Assembly: GCF_001640805.2 (NCBI RefSeq)
Contig: NC_066851.1
Location: 4,886,196-4,950,195, forward strand
Direction of reading: 5' to 3'
Origin: Lates calcarifer
Taxonomy: Eukaryota > Chordata > Actinopteri > Centropomidae
Length of the DNA: 64,000 bases
The notes beneath the pieces are model-generated. The model was not told the DNA's origin, searched no databases, and was given only the letters and a program-made list of their open reading frames with translations. A program made the position numbers and the translations under genes. Shown piece after piece: positions 1-12,262 of this stretch (the first letter of the stretch is position 1; every line of letters starts with the position of its first letter).

Positions 1-2329
1 CGACAAATTTTCAGCAATGGGCCCAAATATGAATGTTGGGAAAGACCTGGAACACATTGCAGTGTGACATACTTATATACTACTACTTATTTGGAAGGTT
101 TCACAACACCCTGATGAAAAGTCAAAGCGATGTAAGCAATCTTGTATTTTCATGCCTAGTACAATCATCTCCTACAACATGTTCCTTCATGTTGACCAAT
201 AGGAAGACAGAGCACTCTCTGGCATGAACATGGTGTTAGGGTCATATTGCCACCTGTTGGTTCAGCATGTTCATGGCAGTGCTTGACTGCATGTTTTGAC
301 TTCTTTACCATCCTTTGAGACAACACACATGGATGTGAATGATGGGGTCAAGAGAGCATGTTAAGTTTCCTACTGAGTTTTGCTGCAATGCTTATTTATA
401 ACATATTACAGTGTTAGCACATGAGTGAACAATAGCCCGAGTAGAGAAGAGTCATCAAGTTAGCATGCTGTCCGTAATGATGATGTAAGGTTTATGAGAC
501 TTAACATTAACCACTGCAAGTGTTTTGTATTGAGCAAAGGTTACATACATTATTGCTTATGAATTCCACTTTCTATTTGTATTTCTGTTTTCAAAATGTC
601 CATGGCCTCACTGGGCTGGAACTGGGAGCTGGTGAAAGGCAAGTCAGAATCAGTACAGTTACTTTAGGGTTTGAAGGTTTACTGGTTAATAGAGAATCTG
701 TGAGTCCTCAAATAATTTTTACATTTTTATTTTACAACCCAGATTCTAAACGTTTCATCTGCTACCCTGAACACTGCATCAAAAGCCACAACTATAAGCC
801 ATTTCAAATTTATTATCTCATGGGAGTTATTATGATGCAAAAGATGTATATTTCTTTGAAAGAAAGACCCACAAATACTGCTGTTCCTGAAACAGGATCT
901 GTAGTACTTGGTGTTAAGACAGTTAAGAATTATTCAATTCAGTTTGGTAGATAAAACTGTTTCTATGGCAATGCCCTGACCCCAGATTCACACAGACAAA
1001 GTGAATCTTGTGTCCTGTGTCATACTACTGCATTGTGCTAAAAATACCCTTAACAAAAACATTCAATAGATTTGATAAACTTGACAAGAAAGCAGTATTA
1101 CTAGTCTTCACAAGTATGTGGCAAGAATAACTGAATAACAACTCATATTAGTGCATCTATAGACACGACAACACAAATGTTAAACATTAAAAATAACATT
1201 AAATATTCCAATTATATCAATAAATAGCTGCTATTTTGTTTGCTAATTTGTACCTCCAAATAGCCTACAGCCATTGACAGATAAAAGCCCCTTTTACACA
1301 TAATCACACTATACCGGCAGTGATCCTTGCTTACATTGCTTTTGCTTGTCCACACTGAACTTCACAAAGGTGGCAGCTTTATAAAAGGAGCTGAAGAGAC
1401 AATGGGCCCCTGGACACAGACATGTAAAATGTGTCCCATACCCCATCACACCCAGACTGAAAGACACGGCCACATCATTTGTTGTGGTTTCGTATCTCTT
1501 TTGAGTTATTTTGTGTTTCTTTATGGTAATTTCATTTACTTTCCAACAAGAAATGTTAATTGTCAATTTAGAGGCCCTGGATCGGGGGTCACAGGGCCTG
1601 TATTTGATAGGCCTGTTCAGTAATCCATCCATCATACTAAAGAGCCAGCTAACTACCACCATCTGACTCTGACTGGATGGGGGGGCACAAGGGGTGGCCA
1701 GTCAGATTCCTGGCAGAGCCCATGCCACACCTGGCTACACCTAGCCACCCCTCTGGCCCTGCCTGTGGCTATCAGCGTCTCAAGGTCAGATACAGAGAAG
1801 ATCATAGGTTTATGTTTTTGGATGAAATTAAGCCACAACATAAAAGCATGTACAAAGGCAGAATAACACACAGAATCATGGCATGAGTTTGTGTCACAAA
1901 TTAGAGTGATCAGCATGAGTAAAGTGTCAAAGCCAAAGTAAACATTTCATTTGGCGCTTGCAAGTGATTGCACCCTCAATGATATCTTGTTGCCATACCA
2001 ACCATGGTCTCTTATTGTGAACAATACTCTCAACATCATTTTGAAGTTATTTCATGGTCTTGAGAATTATCAGGCTAATTGAATAACCCTGCTATTTATG
2101 ATGCCCCCTGGCACTAAATTGTCCTAGCTCAACAAAGTTTGCAAAGCAGCTAGCTGAAGTAAAGTTCTCAGTCATGGAGTTAAGATTAATAAGAATCATA
2201 TTAGCAATATAAATATATTCTGTCCTAATCGCTCTCTAATCATCCTAATCTCTCTCTCTCGCTCTCTCAAATATGAACATTTGATATTATTTTCAATAAA
2301 GTAACGTTAAATAAAGTCTAATTGCCCTT
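1..2329. other. Intergenic DNA, no gene seen
   Basis: AT-rich sequence without a recognisable gene. The longest open frame (520-954, + strand) starts at a non-ATG codon, has low-complexity content and matches no family I know, so I treat it as chance. A short TC-rich run lies near 2248-2270. Confidence 0.6.
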
Positions 2330-2480
2330 TGTTTGGATGGCACCGCACCGTGGAGCAGTGGTTAGCACTGTCGCCTCACAGCCAAAAGGTGGGTGGAGTG
2401 TGGAGTTTGCATGTCCTCTCTGTGCCTGCGTGGGTTTCCTCCTGGTACTCTGACTTCCCCCCCATATTCCAAATACTGTG
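2330..2480 (+). repeat. Teleost interspersed repeat, family A (truncated)
   Basis: The segment reads 'gcagtggttagcactgtcgc', then 'ctcacagcc', then 'gtttgcatgtcctctctgtg' and 'cctgcgtgggtttcctcc'. This order is that of a very common teleost interspersed repeat which I know from memory but do not name. The same blocks recur at 61125-61435 (nearly full length), in degraded form at 32488-32700, and as a reversed 3' fragment at 16305-16425. This copy stops after the 'attccaaa' block, so the 3' half is missing. Confidence 0.75.
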
Positions 2481-2794
2481 TCCTTGGCCTTCACTGGGAC
2501 TAAAGAACAAGATATATTTGTCACAATTTATTATTCATCATTTTTGTCTGAAACGGGTCACAATGCTGCTACCATGTTCTACGCAGTTTCAAAAGGCTAC
2601 ACAACCCTGAAACTCCTCAAAGTACTATCCTTACCTCTGGAGTCAATTTACAGTTTACTTCTAAATCCCAATTTAAAGCTGCTATAGCCACATTTTTAAC
2701 AAAGGATAAAATGATTAGGTGTAATATGAAAGGAGTCACTTGTGATAAATCCACATTAAATTATCACAATTAACTCTTAAGTTACTGTCAACTA

Positions 2795-3190
2795 TAGGTT
2801 GTACTTTAGTGTCTTTCAGCTCATTGTTTTTGTTTTGCTGCCTCACTGCTCTCATCAACATCATTTCAAGATGCTGATGGCAGCTGTATTCAGCGACAAA
2901 GCTCTAAAAACCCACTTTACACTATACCTGCTAGGTGCCAAATGGCAGACATTTTTAGCTAATGTTACAACTAGATGATGATCACAGTGGAGCATTTGGC
3001 AACTAAAGATCCAGATATTTTTCCAGGAACTAAAAGGAGAATGAATGTGTATGCATTTAGTGTCCCAAAACACCCCTCCAAATTGATGCTAATGTTGCTC
3101 CATATGTGCTATGTAAATAAGCAACTTTTTCCCAACAAGTTTGTCATATATGATAATTTGTCAGTGTTGCACAGCTTGTTTCCATGGCCC
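2795..3190 (+). repeat. Teleost interspersed repeat, family B (near full length)
   Basis: Diagnostic blocks in order are 'tttcagctcattgtttttgt', 'gctctaaaaacccact', 'acctgctaggtgcc', 'cagtggagcatttggcaac', 'agatccagatattttt' and 'tgctatgtaaataagcaac'. Reverse-complemented counterparts occur at 7820-8140, 17420-17700 and 38215-38545. A partial copy in this orientation sits near 21950-22060. The family matches a non-coding repeat I remember from percomorph genomes, with no coding capacity seen. Confidence 0.7.
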
Positions 3191-3236
3191 TAAGTGGTCA
3201 GAAAAATCATTTAAAGGTGCTGCATGTACTACATGC

Positions 3237-3345
3237 CAGCTGTCTGTCTCCAGTGGAATGCAACACAATTGTTAACTCTTATTTTGCTTCTATTTCTATC
3301 ACTGCTTTTCTTCCACTGAAGTTAGCATGCTAACCAGCAAGCCCT
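3237..3345 (+). repeat. Interspersed repeat, family C
   Basis: A stretch running from 'agctgtctgtctccagtgg' through 'tgcttctatttctatcac' to 'gaagttagcatgctaacc' has a clear relative at 61862-61960 in the same orientation. The two copies differ by many substitutions and small gaps, so the insertions are old. It lies directly downstream of a family B copy. At the second site family B-like sequence also follows, so B and C may be parts of one larger element. Confidence 0.55.
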
Positions 3346-5234
3346 GTACCTTCTCATCTCATAACACCACTTTGTGATAGTGAGTCATTTTAGCATCCAG
3401 TCTGCCCTTAGTCCAACATGAAAGGATGAAGAATATAGCGTTCCCCAGAGGGCATATTCTAACCACTTGTTGGTATCTAATATTGCAGATAGTCTTAGTT
3501 TTATGAGCAGCAGTGTTTTGCCTTTCTCTTTTTTTGTATCTTTGTTTGTTTTCTGCTTCCCTTTCCAACACAATAGAGGTAAATTGAATTTCATTTGAGC
3601 TGCTTACAGTACTGAAAAATTACATTTAAAGATGTCAACAACAATGTGTCTTTCAAGAAACAAAGTGTTTTTACAGTTTTTACTGGGACTATTCTCTACT
3701 GAAGAAATGGTCTCTATGAAAACTGGTGACAGCTTGTTCTGTGGATTAATGGGGGCACTGTTTCTGGGAAGACACATTGCTGTTGAATTTTTAAAATGTA
3801 ATTTTTTGGCACCACAAATAAAATTCTTTTTTGGCAGTTAAATTCTCAGAGACTGATACCTCAAAACCTGGACAAATAAAACCAAGTGGCCAAATGCCAC
3901 TTGGAGTAAGGACATACAGTTCAGTCTTTGTAATTCGGATGAAACTGTTCTCTATATGGAGGGGAAAATAATGTGGTTTACCTGGGTTTTTCTTTCTGCG
4001 TTGAGGCACCCAAGAGGCAGCAGCTGAGGCCTTTACTTGGTGTTTGATATGGTAGGCTAGGCTCCTTATAGAAATGTATAAGAAAATGATTTAAGAGGTA
4101 ATTTGTAGAGAAGAGAATCATTGCACTCGGCTTTATTGTTTTAAATGCAACATTTTGTACTCCTTAGATTCCTCATAACTGTTGAGGGACTAAAACGTGG
4201 AGTGAAGAAACAAGGTATGCTTAAGCATAATAGCGATGTTCTTAAGTAGTTTTTAAGGGTCCTTAGCATGTCTATGGTTCTTTATAAACCAGAGTCCAGA
4301 GACTTGTGTGTCTTTGACTGGAGAAACTGTGCCACAAGTAGAATGTTTTTTTTATTTTGTAAAAATGCTTTTTGTGATGTTCATTTTTCTATGCCAGCGT
4401 GTTCATTTCATTTGTGTTCAAGCACGCAAGGACAAACTGCTTGAAAATGTCATAATACCAAATATTATAAGTCAAGCAACAACATTTTCTTACATTTACC
4501 TGCTACTTCAAGGTGGAGTTAATTTTAACTACTTTGTTGAATTGTTTAATCTAAAGTAATGTGTCATATTTTATTTGTTATTTTTTTGTTTAATGTTTAC
4601 TGACTTTCACTATATTAGTTTTTTGTTCTGTTTTCTGACATGCAACTGCACACTGACAGCAGTGATGACGCACTAAATTCATTTACTTATGCAAGGAAAT
4701 TGTACTTGGATATTTTTATTTTATGCTACTTCATATTTCTGCACCACTACATCCATTTGCATATTAGGAGATACAAAACATATTGACTGATGTATCATTA
4801 AAGATTAAACTGCCAAGGTAGTCCAAAGAAATGTTAAAATTAACATTAAAACCTTAATTCTGTGTCGCAGTATAGCTTTGAGGCCCCTGAATACTTGTTC
4901 TTACCCTGGGAACAGTGTGTTACTGCACCCTCTCTTCTCCTCTCTGTTTCTCTCTCCTGAAAACAGTTTTCTATTTTTTATAGGCTGCAAGTCACCTCCT
5001 CTTCTTCTCTTTCTCTCTTGCTCAAACAGAGTTTTCTTTTCAGAAAAAAATCATTGTTTCTGTTGGTTTTCGTGAAGGTCAGAGGGCAAAGTGAGGCTGA
5101 CTTTCCTATCGTCTAACCAGTGAATCACATATTTATGTTATTTACCTGCATTTAAATCAACCTAGCAAATATAAAAATGTGGTATGTGGCATCACTTCAT
5201 GCTATATACCCCACACCCACCCCACCCACCCTAC

Positions 5235-5262
5235 AAATAAATATATAAATAAATAAATAAAT
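5235..5262. repeat. (TAAA)n microsatellite
   Basis: Tandem AAAT/TAAA units with one interrupting TATA, directly after a C-rich CCCACC run. Confidence 0.9.
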
Positions 5263-6129
5263 CTTAGACTGGTATTCAATTCTAGCATCTTTTTAGGAGA
5301 ATATTAATTGTGACTGATTCAAATTTTTTTTTTCACCTGACAAACCCAGTTGGGAGAGGCTTTTTTTTCTTTTTCTTTTAGTGTCTGCAGGCAAAACCAG
5401 GTGAACTGAGATCCACTCAGAACGCTTAAAGGGCATTTTGTAAGTTATTGTAGGATATTTATGAGTTGCAGTATTAACATAGTTTTATATTTACATCTAA
5501 ACATCATAATGAATTTGTAGCTATTGGGGGCCATAAGTAATAGCTTAACTTGTCTAATAGTAAAGTCAACCTGTGTTGATAGTAAGTGACCAGCATTACA
5601 GCTTTGTTCTCATACCTTCTTGATTCATAGCATTAAAGAAAATCAAACATTATAAACCTAAAGTACAAGCTTACTGGATTTGATAGGCCCATTTTTGGAG
5701 CCGTTTTAGTTGAGAAGCTGTACTGTTCCATTTTGTTGTGATTTATAGCTGTACACTCCCTCCCAAGGCTCACCATGTTCACTTGTTTTGAAAACAGAGA
5801 AAGTATGGTCCTTGTGGTCCTGTAAGTTTCTCTCACAGTTATGTCCAGTCTCTAATCCTGGCAGTCTCTCTATGTTTGGTTCAACAAGGGTGGACAGGAA
5901 AGGATAATGAGATGGTCAGCTATGAATTAATGTGTGTGCTTCACGTCTCCAATCATTCAGACATCCTCTTTCTCATATTTTACTCACACTCTCCACTTTT
6001 TCTGTCTCTCCTGGCAATAACTTCTGCTAAAGGCTTACTTCACTGGTTGCCGGGCAGCTAATGAATATTTCCTATCCAGTGTGTGGTACTACAGAGGAGT
6101 GGTGAAATCCTGACAGTGGAGCTGGAGTG

Positions 6130-6460
6130 GGTGGGCATGTCAGTCTGTGGAAATGGAGGCATCGATTAATGGAAGTGGGATGTGCAAACAATTACAGCTT
6201 TGGTAGTGCAGATGGAACAGCGCTGAACTGAATGCCTCGGTACGAGGAAGACTGAAAGATCAGGGATTCAAGCTGCGATCCTAGGTATCAGTCTGGGGAA
6301 ATTACAGGGGTGCTCTGGATTGTTAGCCCCCTCCATTTAATGACGAGAATATATCTCAGCATATTTCTCTGGCTCGCATCTAAATGAAAAAAGTGCGTAA
6401 TGGAAGCTAGGATTCAGGCATGCAATGCATATGCAGCAGCTAGGTATACAGACAGGCTTA
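6130..6460. promoter_or_regulatory. Candidate conserved noncoding block
   Basis: This block lacks simple repeats, is less AT-rich than its surroundings and contains several homeodomain-type cores ('atcgattaatgg', 'caattacag', 'tttaatgacg'). Nothing in it looks coding. The regulatory label is inference from composition only. Confidence 0.15.
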
Positions 6461-7819
6461 CCTGAGGCATAACACTATATTCTCCTCCTCTGAAGAAATG
6501 GCAAGAAAGATAACAAATTAATGTTCCCTGTCTCAGAGCAATAGCTGGATTACTGCTATGTTCAATCAGCAAATCATTTTTTCTTCTTTTAACATTCCTT
6601 CATTTTGTTTGTGCTTACATCAGTCTGTTGTGTTAGAAAATAATGGTTGGAGGCCTTGACAGTCAAACAGCTTCTTTCTTCTATACGTTCCTCTTGACGA
6701 GCAGAGGGATGTATAGAAACTGGGGTTAAAGTGTCTGTGGAATAGAAAGTTCAACTGCTCCAATGTCTCTTTCCTTCTTCCTGCCACTGTTATTGTAAGG
6801 GGGTAAGGAGGGAGAGATGAGGCTCAGTGAGAAACACTGTAGCTCTTTAACTAGCACTGTAAAATGAATGGGTTGAAGTGTGCAGGATTTTCTTTCACTA
6901 TAGGAATGATTGAATCTTTTTCTGGTTGAATTAACACAACTAGAACTTTGTATGACGGTTGTCAGAGCATTGTCTGAATGTTAGAAAATGAAAGTTCCAT
7001 TGACGTCTGACTGTGCACATCTGAATTAACAACATAATGTACCATACGTTCTAATATGGTCCCATCACTGTCCAGGTCTGACCCAGCATTCTGCAAGGTG
7101 TTTCAACAAGATGCCACTTCTGCAAATCAAGTAATGACATGTACACAGCCATACAGTTACTAATAATGCAAGGCAGGTGCAAAGACACAAGTCTAACAAG
7201 TCAATAAAACTACAGTAAATCTGAAACCTTGTAATTATATCTGATTATGCTTTTATTTGCTCCATTTTCCACACAGCACATTATAGGTTCAAACAGCATC
7301 TGACATTCCTCAGTGGAACTTCATAAGGAAAACAGAGACTGTTTATCGCTAAACCTCTCATTAGCAGGAGTGTCATAGAACATACCTGCTAATATAAAAG
7401 AAAATTATTGAAGCAAATGTGCCTAACAGCATTCTTCTTTACTTTTCCTGTCCTCTTGTAAATTAGGGTTTTTCTTGCATAGAAAATTACGAGGCACGTG
7501 TCTAATTTCTAATTCTGTCAAATTTGACTCTGCCTCCAGCTCTCTACAAAAGTCTTCAACTTAACATTAAAGACAACATAAAAGCTGATGTGTTAATTTA
7601 CACAATTAACATATATCAAAGTTAATCAAATCAATTTATAACGTAAACTATCATTTTCATTTACAGGGGTTCTCTTGCAGTATAGCTGACATAAAAGCCT
7701 TTGCTTTCATTTACACATTTTACAACCAGTAAAATGTGTCAGAGGGTAGTTCAGCATTGCATTAAAGCTGTTGTTTTCATCTACGCAGTTAACAACCAGT
7801 GGCAGAACATTTCAGTCTC

Positions 7820-8140
7820 CTATTCATCATTTCACATTTTACATCTTCTGTCTTCACTCTCTTTTAACTCTTTTGGTCATTAACCAACTCCTGTGGGAGA
7901 TACCTAGGGAAAATGTTTAACTGTGTTCATCAGCCAGTCGCTTTGTCTGTCTGCTGTTTCTTGCTGAGCAGTGTAGCGTACAGTGGGTTTTTAGATCTTT
8001 TTTTCACTGAAAACAGCTGCCTGCTGCTGCCAAAAATGACACAATAAGAGATGTGACAGTGAACCAAAACTGTAAAGTTGTAGGTAGGGCAGTTAAACAA
8101 TGAGCTGAAACTCACTTTAAAGCTATGTGAAGCCGAGGGG
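7820..8140 (-). repeat. Family B interspersed repeat, reverse orientation
   Basis: It shows the reverse-complement landmarks of family B: 'ccaactcctgtgggagatac', 'tgtctgctgtttcttgctga', 'gtacagtgggtttttaga', 'cagctgcctgctgctgcc' and 'gtgacagtgaaccaaaac'. The 17420-17700 and 38215-38545 copies carry the same blocks in the same order. Confidence 0.7.
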
Positions 8141-9832
8141 AGTTGCACATTCCAGGTAATAATTCTCTGCAGGTTCCATCACTACAAGTGAATCTCTTTC
8201 ATATTGTCACAGTTTCACACTGTCACTCAATACATGATTATAAAAAATATATTGTAGTCTATGTCTTTGGTGCATGTGCAGCCAGGACCATTTCTCTGGG
8301 TAAAATAACATTGGAACAAGATAGCTGAGCTAGAGGTGTGTTGTTAGTGACAGTAATGGTCAGTTCTAGTAGAGACTGAGTTCACTACAACCCTGAGTGA
8401 ATTTTTTCTTTGGTGTTTTGATGATGACGATGGTTGTGGAGAGTGCTGTTTTACATACAAACCAAGAGGTGTGATTTAATATGGACTGACAGGGTAGCTG
8501 TGATGAGTGTCATCCTGTGTCATAAGTGCTACATGGATCTGAGAGAGGAAATCAAATTCAGGAGACTTACAGAGAAGAGTATTATTTGCAAAGACCACAA
8601 CTGGACCTGATATGTCATAAATAATAACAAACAGGTAAAAATGGGACTGAAGTGTCTCGTTCTGTTCGATTTAACTCATTTTCACCTTTTGCACTGATCA
8701 CTTCCTTGACAGTTCCCACAATCAACAGATGTGCTAGCAGTTCAGCTTTCAATTCATGCTAAAATCACAATTTTATAGCCTGTGGTTGGTCCTCTTTTCT
8801 TTCACACCACTAACCACTGGCATTCACAACACCCAAACCAAACCAAACTGCAGCCAAAGGGGCAAACAGACATTGTTTTTTTTTTTTTTTTAATACACAT
8901 CTAATCAATCAGTGACCCTGTCTCTTGCCATCTCAATGGAAAATTGGGATCAAGTGGTCCTGCTCTGCCTTTCAGTGCATGTCACAGAGCTGATAGGGTA
9001 TTAATTGTCAGCTTGTACCATGCACTTCACCTGTAGGCCTATGGAAATGTCAATGTTTCTACAATAATTCATGCAACTTAATCACTCATCTGTGCATACA
9101 GTATATGTGGTATAGAAATTATGGGTCTGTTTCTAAGTGTGACCCAGCTAGGTACATCAGTTGATATATGATATGTGCTGTGTTTGTAATTCAACATCTT
9201 TGAGACCCAGTTTTCAATATGACTAGAGATGAATAACAGAAATTGAAATTATGGTATTACCAGTGAACTCTTGCCAAAATCTGCTCATAGCTCTTTTAAA
9301 ATCACAGGAAAACTTTGAAGTGTTGCCCAGACAAAACCATGTGTTTTATCTTGTTATTTTAACCATTAAAGGGTGATAAACAGGGAATGAACAATATAGA
9401 ACTTTTGAAACCCTGACAACAGGGACTCTGAGCAAATAAAGAAAAATAGCCTAATGGTGTGAAAAATAGAGGAACAGACACTTCTCATAGAGCTCCTGAA
9501 ATTCTTGTGGAACAGCAGAGCTTTTCTTTTAAGAGTGTCTCACACTTTATAAAATAGGAGATTGAGAGCAAGTAATGGAGAGAAAGCTAATGTAGCTCAG
9601 GCAGAGTGGACTGAATGGACTGCTGTGATAGAGGAGAAAGGCAGGAGTTTGTATGTGAGTGACAGAGAGGCTGAGATTACATGGATCAAGTCAAAAATAC
9701 ACCCAGAGGTACAAGTCCTCCATCATTTTCTCCCTAAAGCTGAAAGCTGAGATTCTTGAGAGTTGAAAGTGTAAACTTTGGGTAAAAACCTGTTTTTGAG
9801 GCAGATTTGAAAGAATCTGGTGGCCGCTGATT

Positions 9833-9857
9833 TTTATTATTATTATTATTATTATTT
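9833..9857. repeat. (ATT)n microsatellite
   Basis: About eight tandem TTA/ATT units. Confidence 0.9.
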
Positions 9858-11597
9858 TATTTTTCACCACATACACTGTGGGAATAGGACAGCTTCAAAC
9901 TTTCAACACAGACTCTTCTGCAAATATGTAAGAGACTGACTTCAAAATCGGGATGTTAAATAAATTGGATCAAACAAGTCTTCTGTTTTCCGTTGCTTCT
10001 TCAAACCGCAAGAGGGATGCCTTCATTGCCTCCGTGTAGATTCCATGTGTGTGTCAACCCTGTGCATGAAAAACCTCTTATCATTGGTGTACAAAAGGCG
10101 GCTTCTGAAGGGATGCTGGTGGTGGTGTGCTTCTCAGGTCTGTGCTGTTTTCCTTTTCCCCCAGTGGAGAACGCCGTCTGTCTAGCGGCTGTCTTCCTTT
10201 CTGTCAGGAAGCTCGTGTTGGGTGGAGTGACGCCGAAGGCTTGTTTACAGTCGCCCCGTGGGGTGAACGTGATGTGAAATAAGAGGCGGCTGAGCTGTTA
10301 GAGGGGCTAAGGAGGGATCAGGGTAGAATGTGACTCTGCTATAGTTTAAAACCCTTAAATCCCATGGGAGAAGTGCAGAGTCAGCGGCACAGCCTTGTGA
10401 AGTCTGCAGGTTGTGCTCTTCCGATGCAAAATCTGCTTGTAGGAACATGGTGCTGTAATGCAACCCCTGGTGATGCTTAAGTGGAGGCTCCTCAGGGGAC
10501 AACAATAGGTTTACAGCCAAGTGAGTTACTGTATCTTGTGAAAACGACGTGCCTGCTGTCTCACTTTATTGTGCATTAATGGCATTGCTGCTGTCAACCT
10601 CCATTGGCGTCAGTTAACATGAAAAGATCTCCTTTCTGTCCAGCAATAAAACCTCCTTATCCCTGGAAAGCTGCCACTGAGGAGTCAGAGGACAGCAGGA
10701 AGGAGAAAGGGTCAAATGAAGTCTAGACATTCAATATTCATTCATCCTCTCTTTATGCACAGACTCTCCCAAGGCAGACAAACTGTTCAAACAAAAAAGT
10801 TTTTTTTTCATGATGTTTTTCAAGCTGCACAAGAATAACACTATCACTTTGTATATGAAGCATTTACAGTAAGAAAAGGAAAGAGTATTTCAACCCCATG
10901 TTAAAGCTGTACACTGATGTGTTATTATATGATGTCAAAGCCTTTGTGCAGAGGTTTTAAAAGGAACCGTGGCCCTGCATCATGACAATAAATACAATCT
11001 GATAAAGATAACAAGTATGTGTTTTTTATACTGGATGCATTAGTGACATGCCAGGAAATATTGGAAAATCAAATAAATATATTACTTAAAATTTAATAGT
11101 CTTTACTGCCCCCATTCCATAATGCACCTCTGATGCAGTGCAAAGATAACAACACAAGGACAGCTTAATGTTTTGAATGTATGACACCCATTTTCAGCTG
11201 TGGAAAATATATATGACATGCATGAATTCTTGTACTGTGTGCAGCAGGACTCTCAGGATGTGCAGCTCTATTGGCGTGGGAGCCTCGGCTTTGGATCTCT
11301 TTAAGCAATTAATCAAACTGAAAAATGGTATTCTGTAATGGCAGTGGTTAAAAATATTGCTCCCTTAATATTAGACCCATTTGCATTAGCTGGGCTTCTG
11401 GTTAATTGCTCCAGAAAATTGCATGAGTGCAGCAACATTATTTCTGCATTCTCAGTACACAGAGTACACAGCCTGATATCTGTGAATAGAACTATTACTT
11501 ACGAGAGGACAGCTGGACAGTGCATGTGTTGCATCTGGACATTTACTGAAGTAAATTTACATTCTATTCAAGTACCATATCAAAGTACGTTATTTGA

Positions 11598-11622
11598 ACA
11601 CACACACACACACACACACACA
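11598..11622. repeat. (CA)n microsatellite
   Basis: About twelve CA units. Confidence 0.95.
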
Positions 11623-11834
11623 TCTGTATACAGTCTTGCTAATCTAGCAAGGATTTACTATTTGAGCCTGTTTGTTGTATTTGAATAGTATTGCCTGTAT
11701 GTGTGATGTTTTTAGACTGTAAAAAGAGTCTTTTATATTCTAATAGGCATGTGTGATTCTTGTTGTATATGTATATATCCAATCCGAGTCCAATCATTGC
11801 TCTAATAGGGTTGAGTGATGGCTGAGAGTTTGAT

Positions 11835-11871
11835 GAGCAAACCTTCTCCTCCCATAGGAGGAGGTTTGCTC
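11835..11871. repeat. Short inverted repeat (hairpin)
   Basis: The left arm 11835-11852 (gagcaaacct, tct, cctcc) pairs with the right arm 11857-11871 (ggaggaggtttgctc). The result is a 15-bp perfect stem with one 3-nt bulge and a 4-nt loop. The stem is too short for a typical pre-miRNA of about 60-80 nt, and no wider pairing is evident. Confidence 0.7.
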
Positions 11872-12179
11872 ACCCCGGTCAACAACATTTTTTCCCGCTT
11901 CTTTTCTTAATTAGTTATTGTGGTTCATGGCTCTAGAGGTCTCCAGTATGTACCTGTCATGCAGCACCAGTGGTCAGCCCCTGGACCAGCAATATCACCT
12001 GTCACCAAACCTCATGGGACAAGGGACTGGCTCGTGGGTTGGAAGCTGTGCTTTGACACAGTGGGACTGAGTGGGTTGATGGTGTGTGTGTGTATTAAAA
12101 AAGAGGGATAGCAAAGACAGATCTCCTATAATAATTATAATCACAATAATAATAATAAATGGTGGGGATATAAAAGATA

Positions 12180-12262
12180 AATGTGTGTATATGTGCGTAT
12201 ATATATATATATATGCATATATATGTATATGTGCATTTGAGTGTGTGTGTGCGCACACGCAT
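12180..12262. repeat. Compound GT/AT/GC-AC microsatellite
   Basis: An alternating purine-pyrimidine tract runs through TGTG, TATATA, TGCATA and GTGTGTGCGCACACGC. Such tracts are prone to slippage and can adopt Z-DNA or cruciform conformations. An ATAATA-rich run lies just upstream (12128-12162). Confidence 0.9.

Larger units (their letters stand above)
3346..7819. other. Intergenic DNA, no gene seen
   Basis: No ORF here resembles a protein family I recognise and no RNA gene was seen. The stretch is AT-rich and holds a short TAAA microsatellite, C/T-rich patches near 4920-5040 and one compact less AT-rich block (6130-6460, listed separately). Confidence 0.6.

Noticed and set aside
520..954. 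144-codon plus-strand open frame
   Set aside because: It starts at a non-ATG codon, has no recognisable domain and no promoter context; this length is expected by chance in 64 kb.
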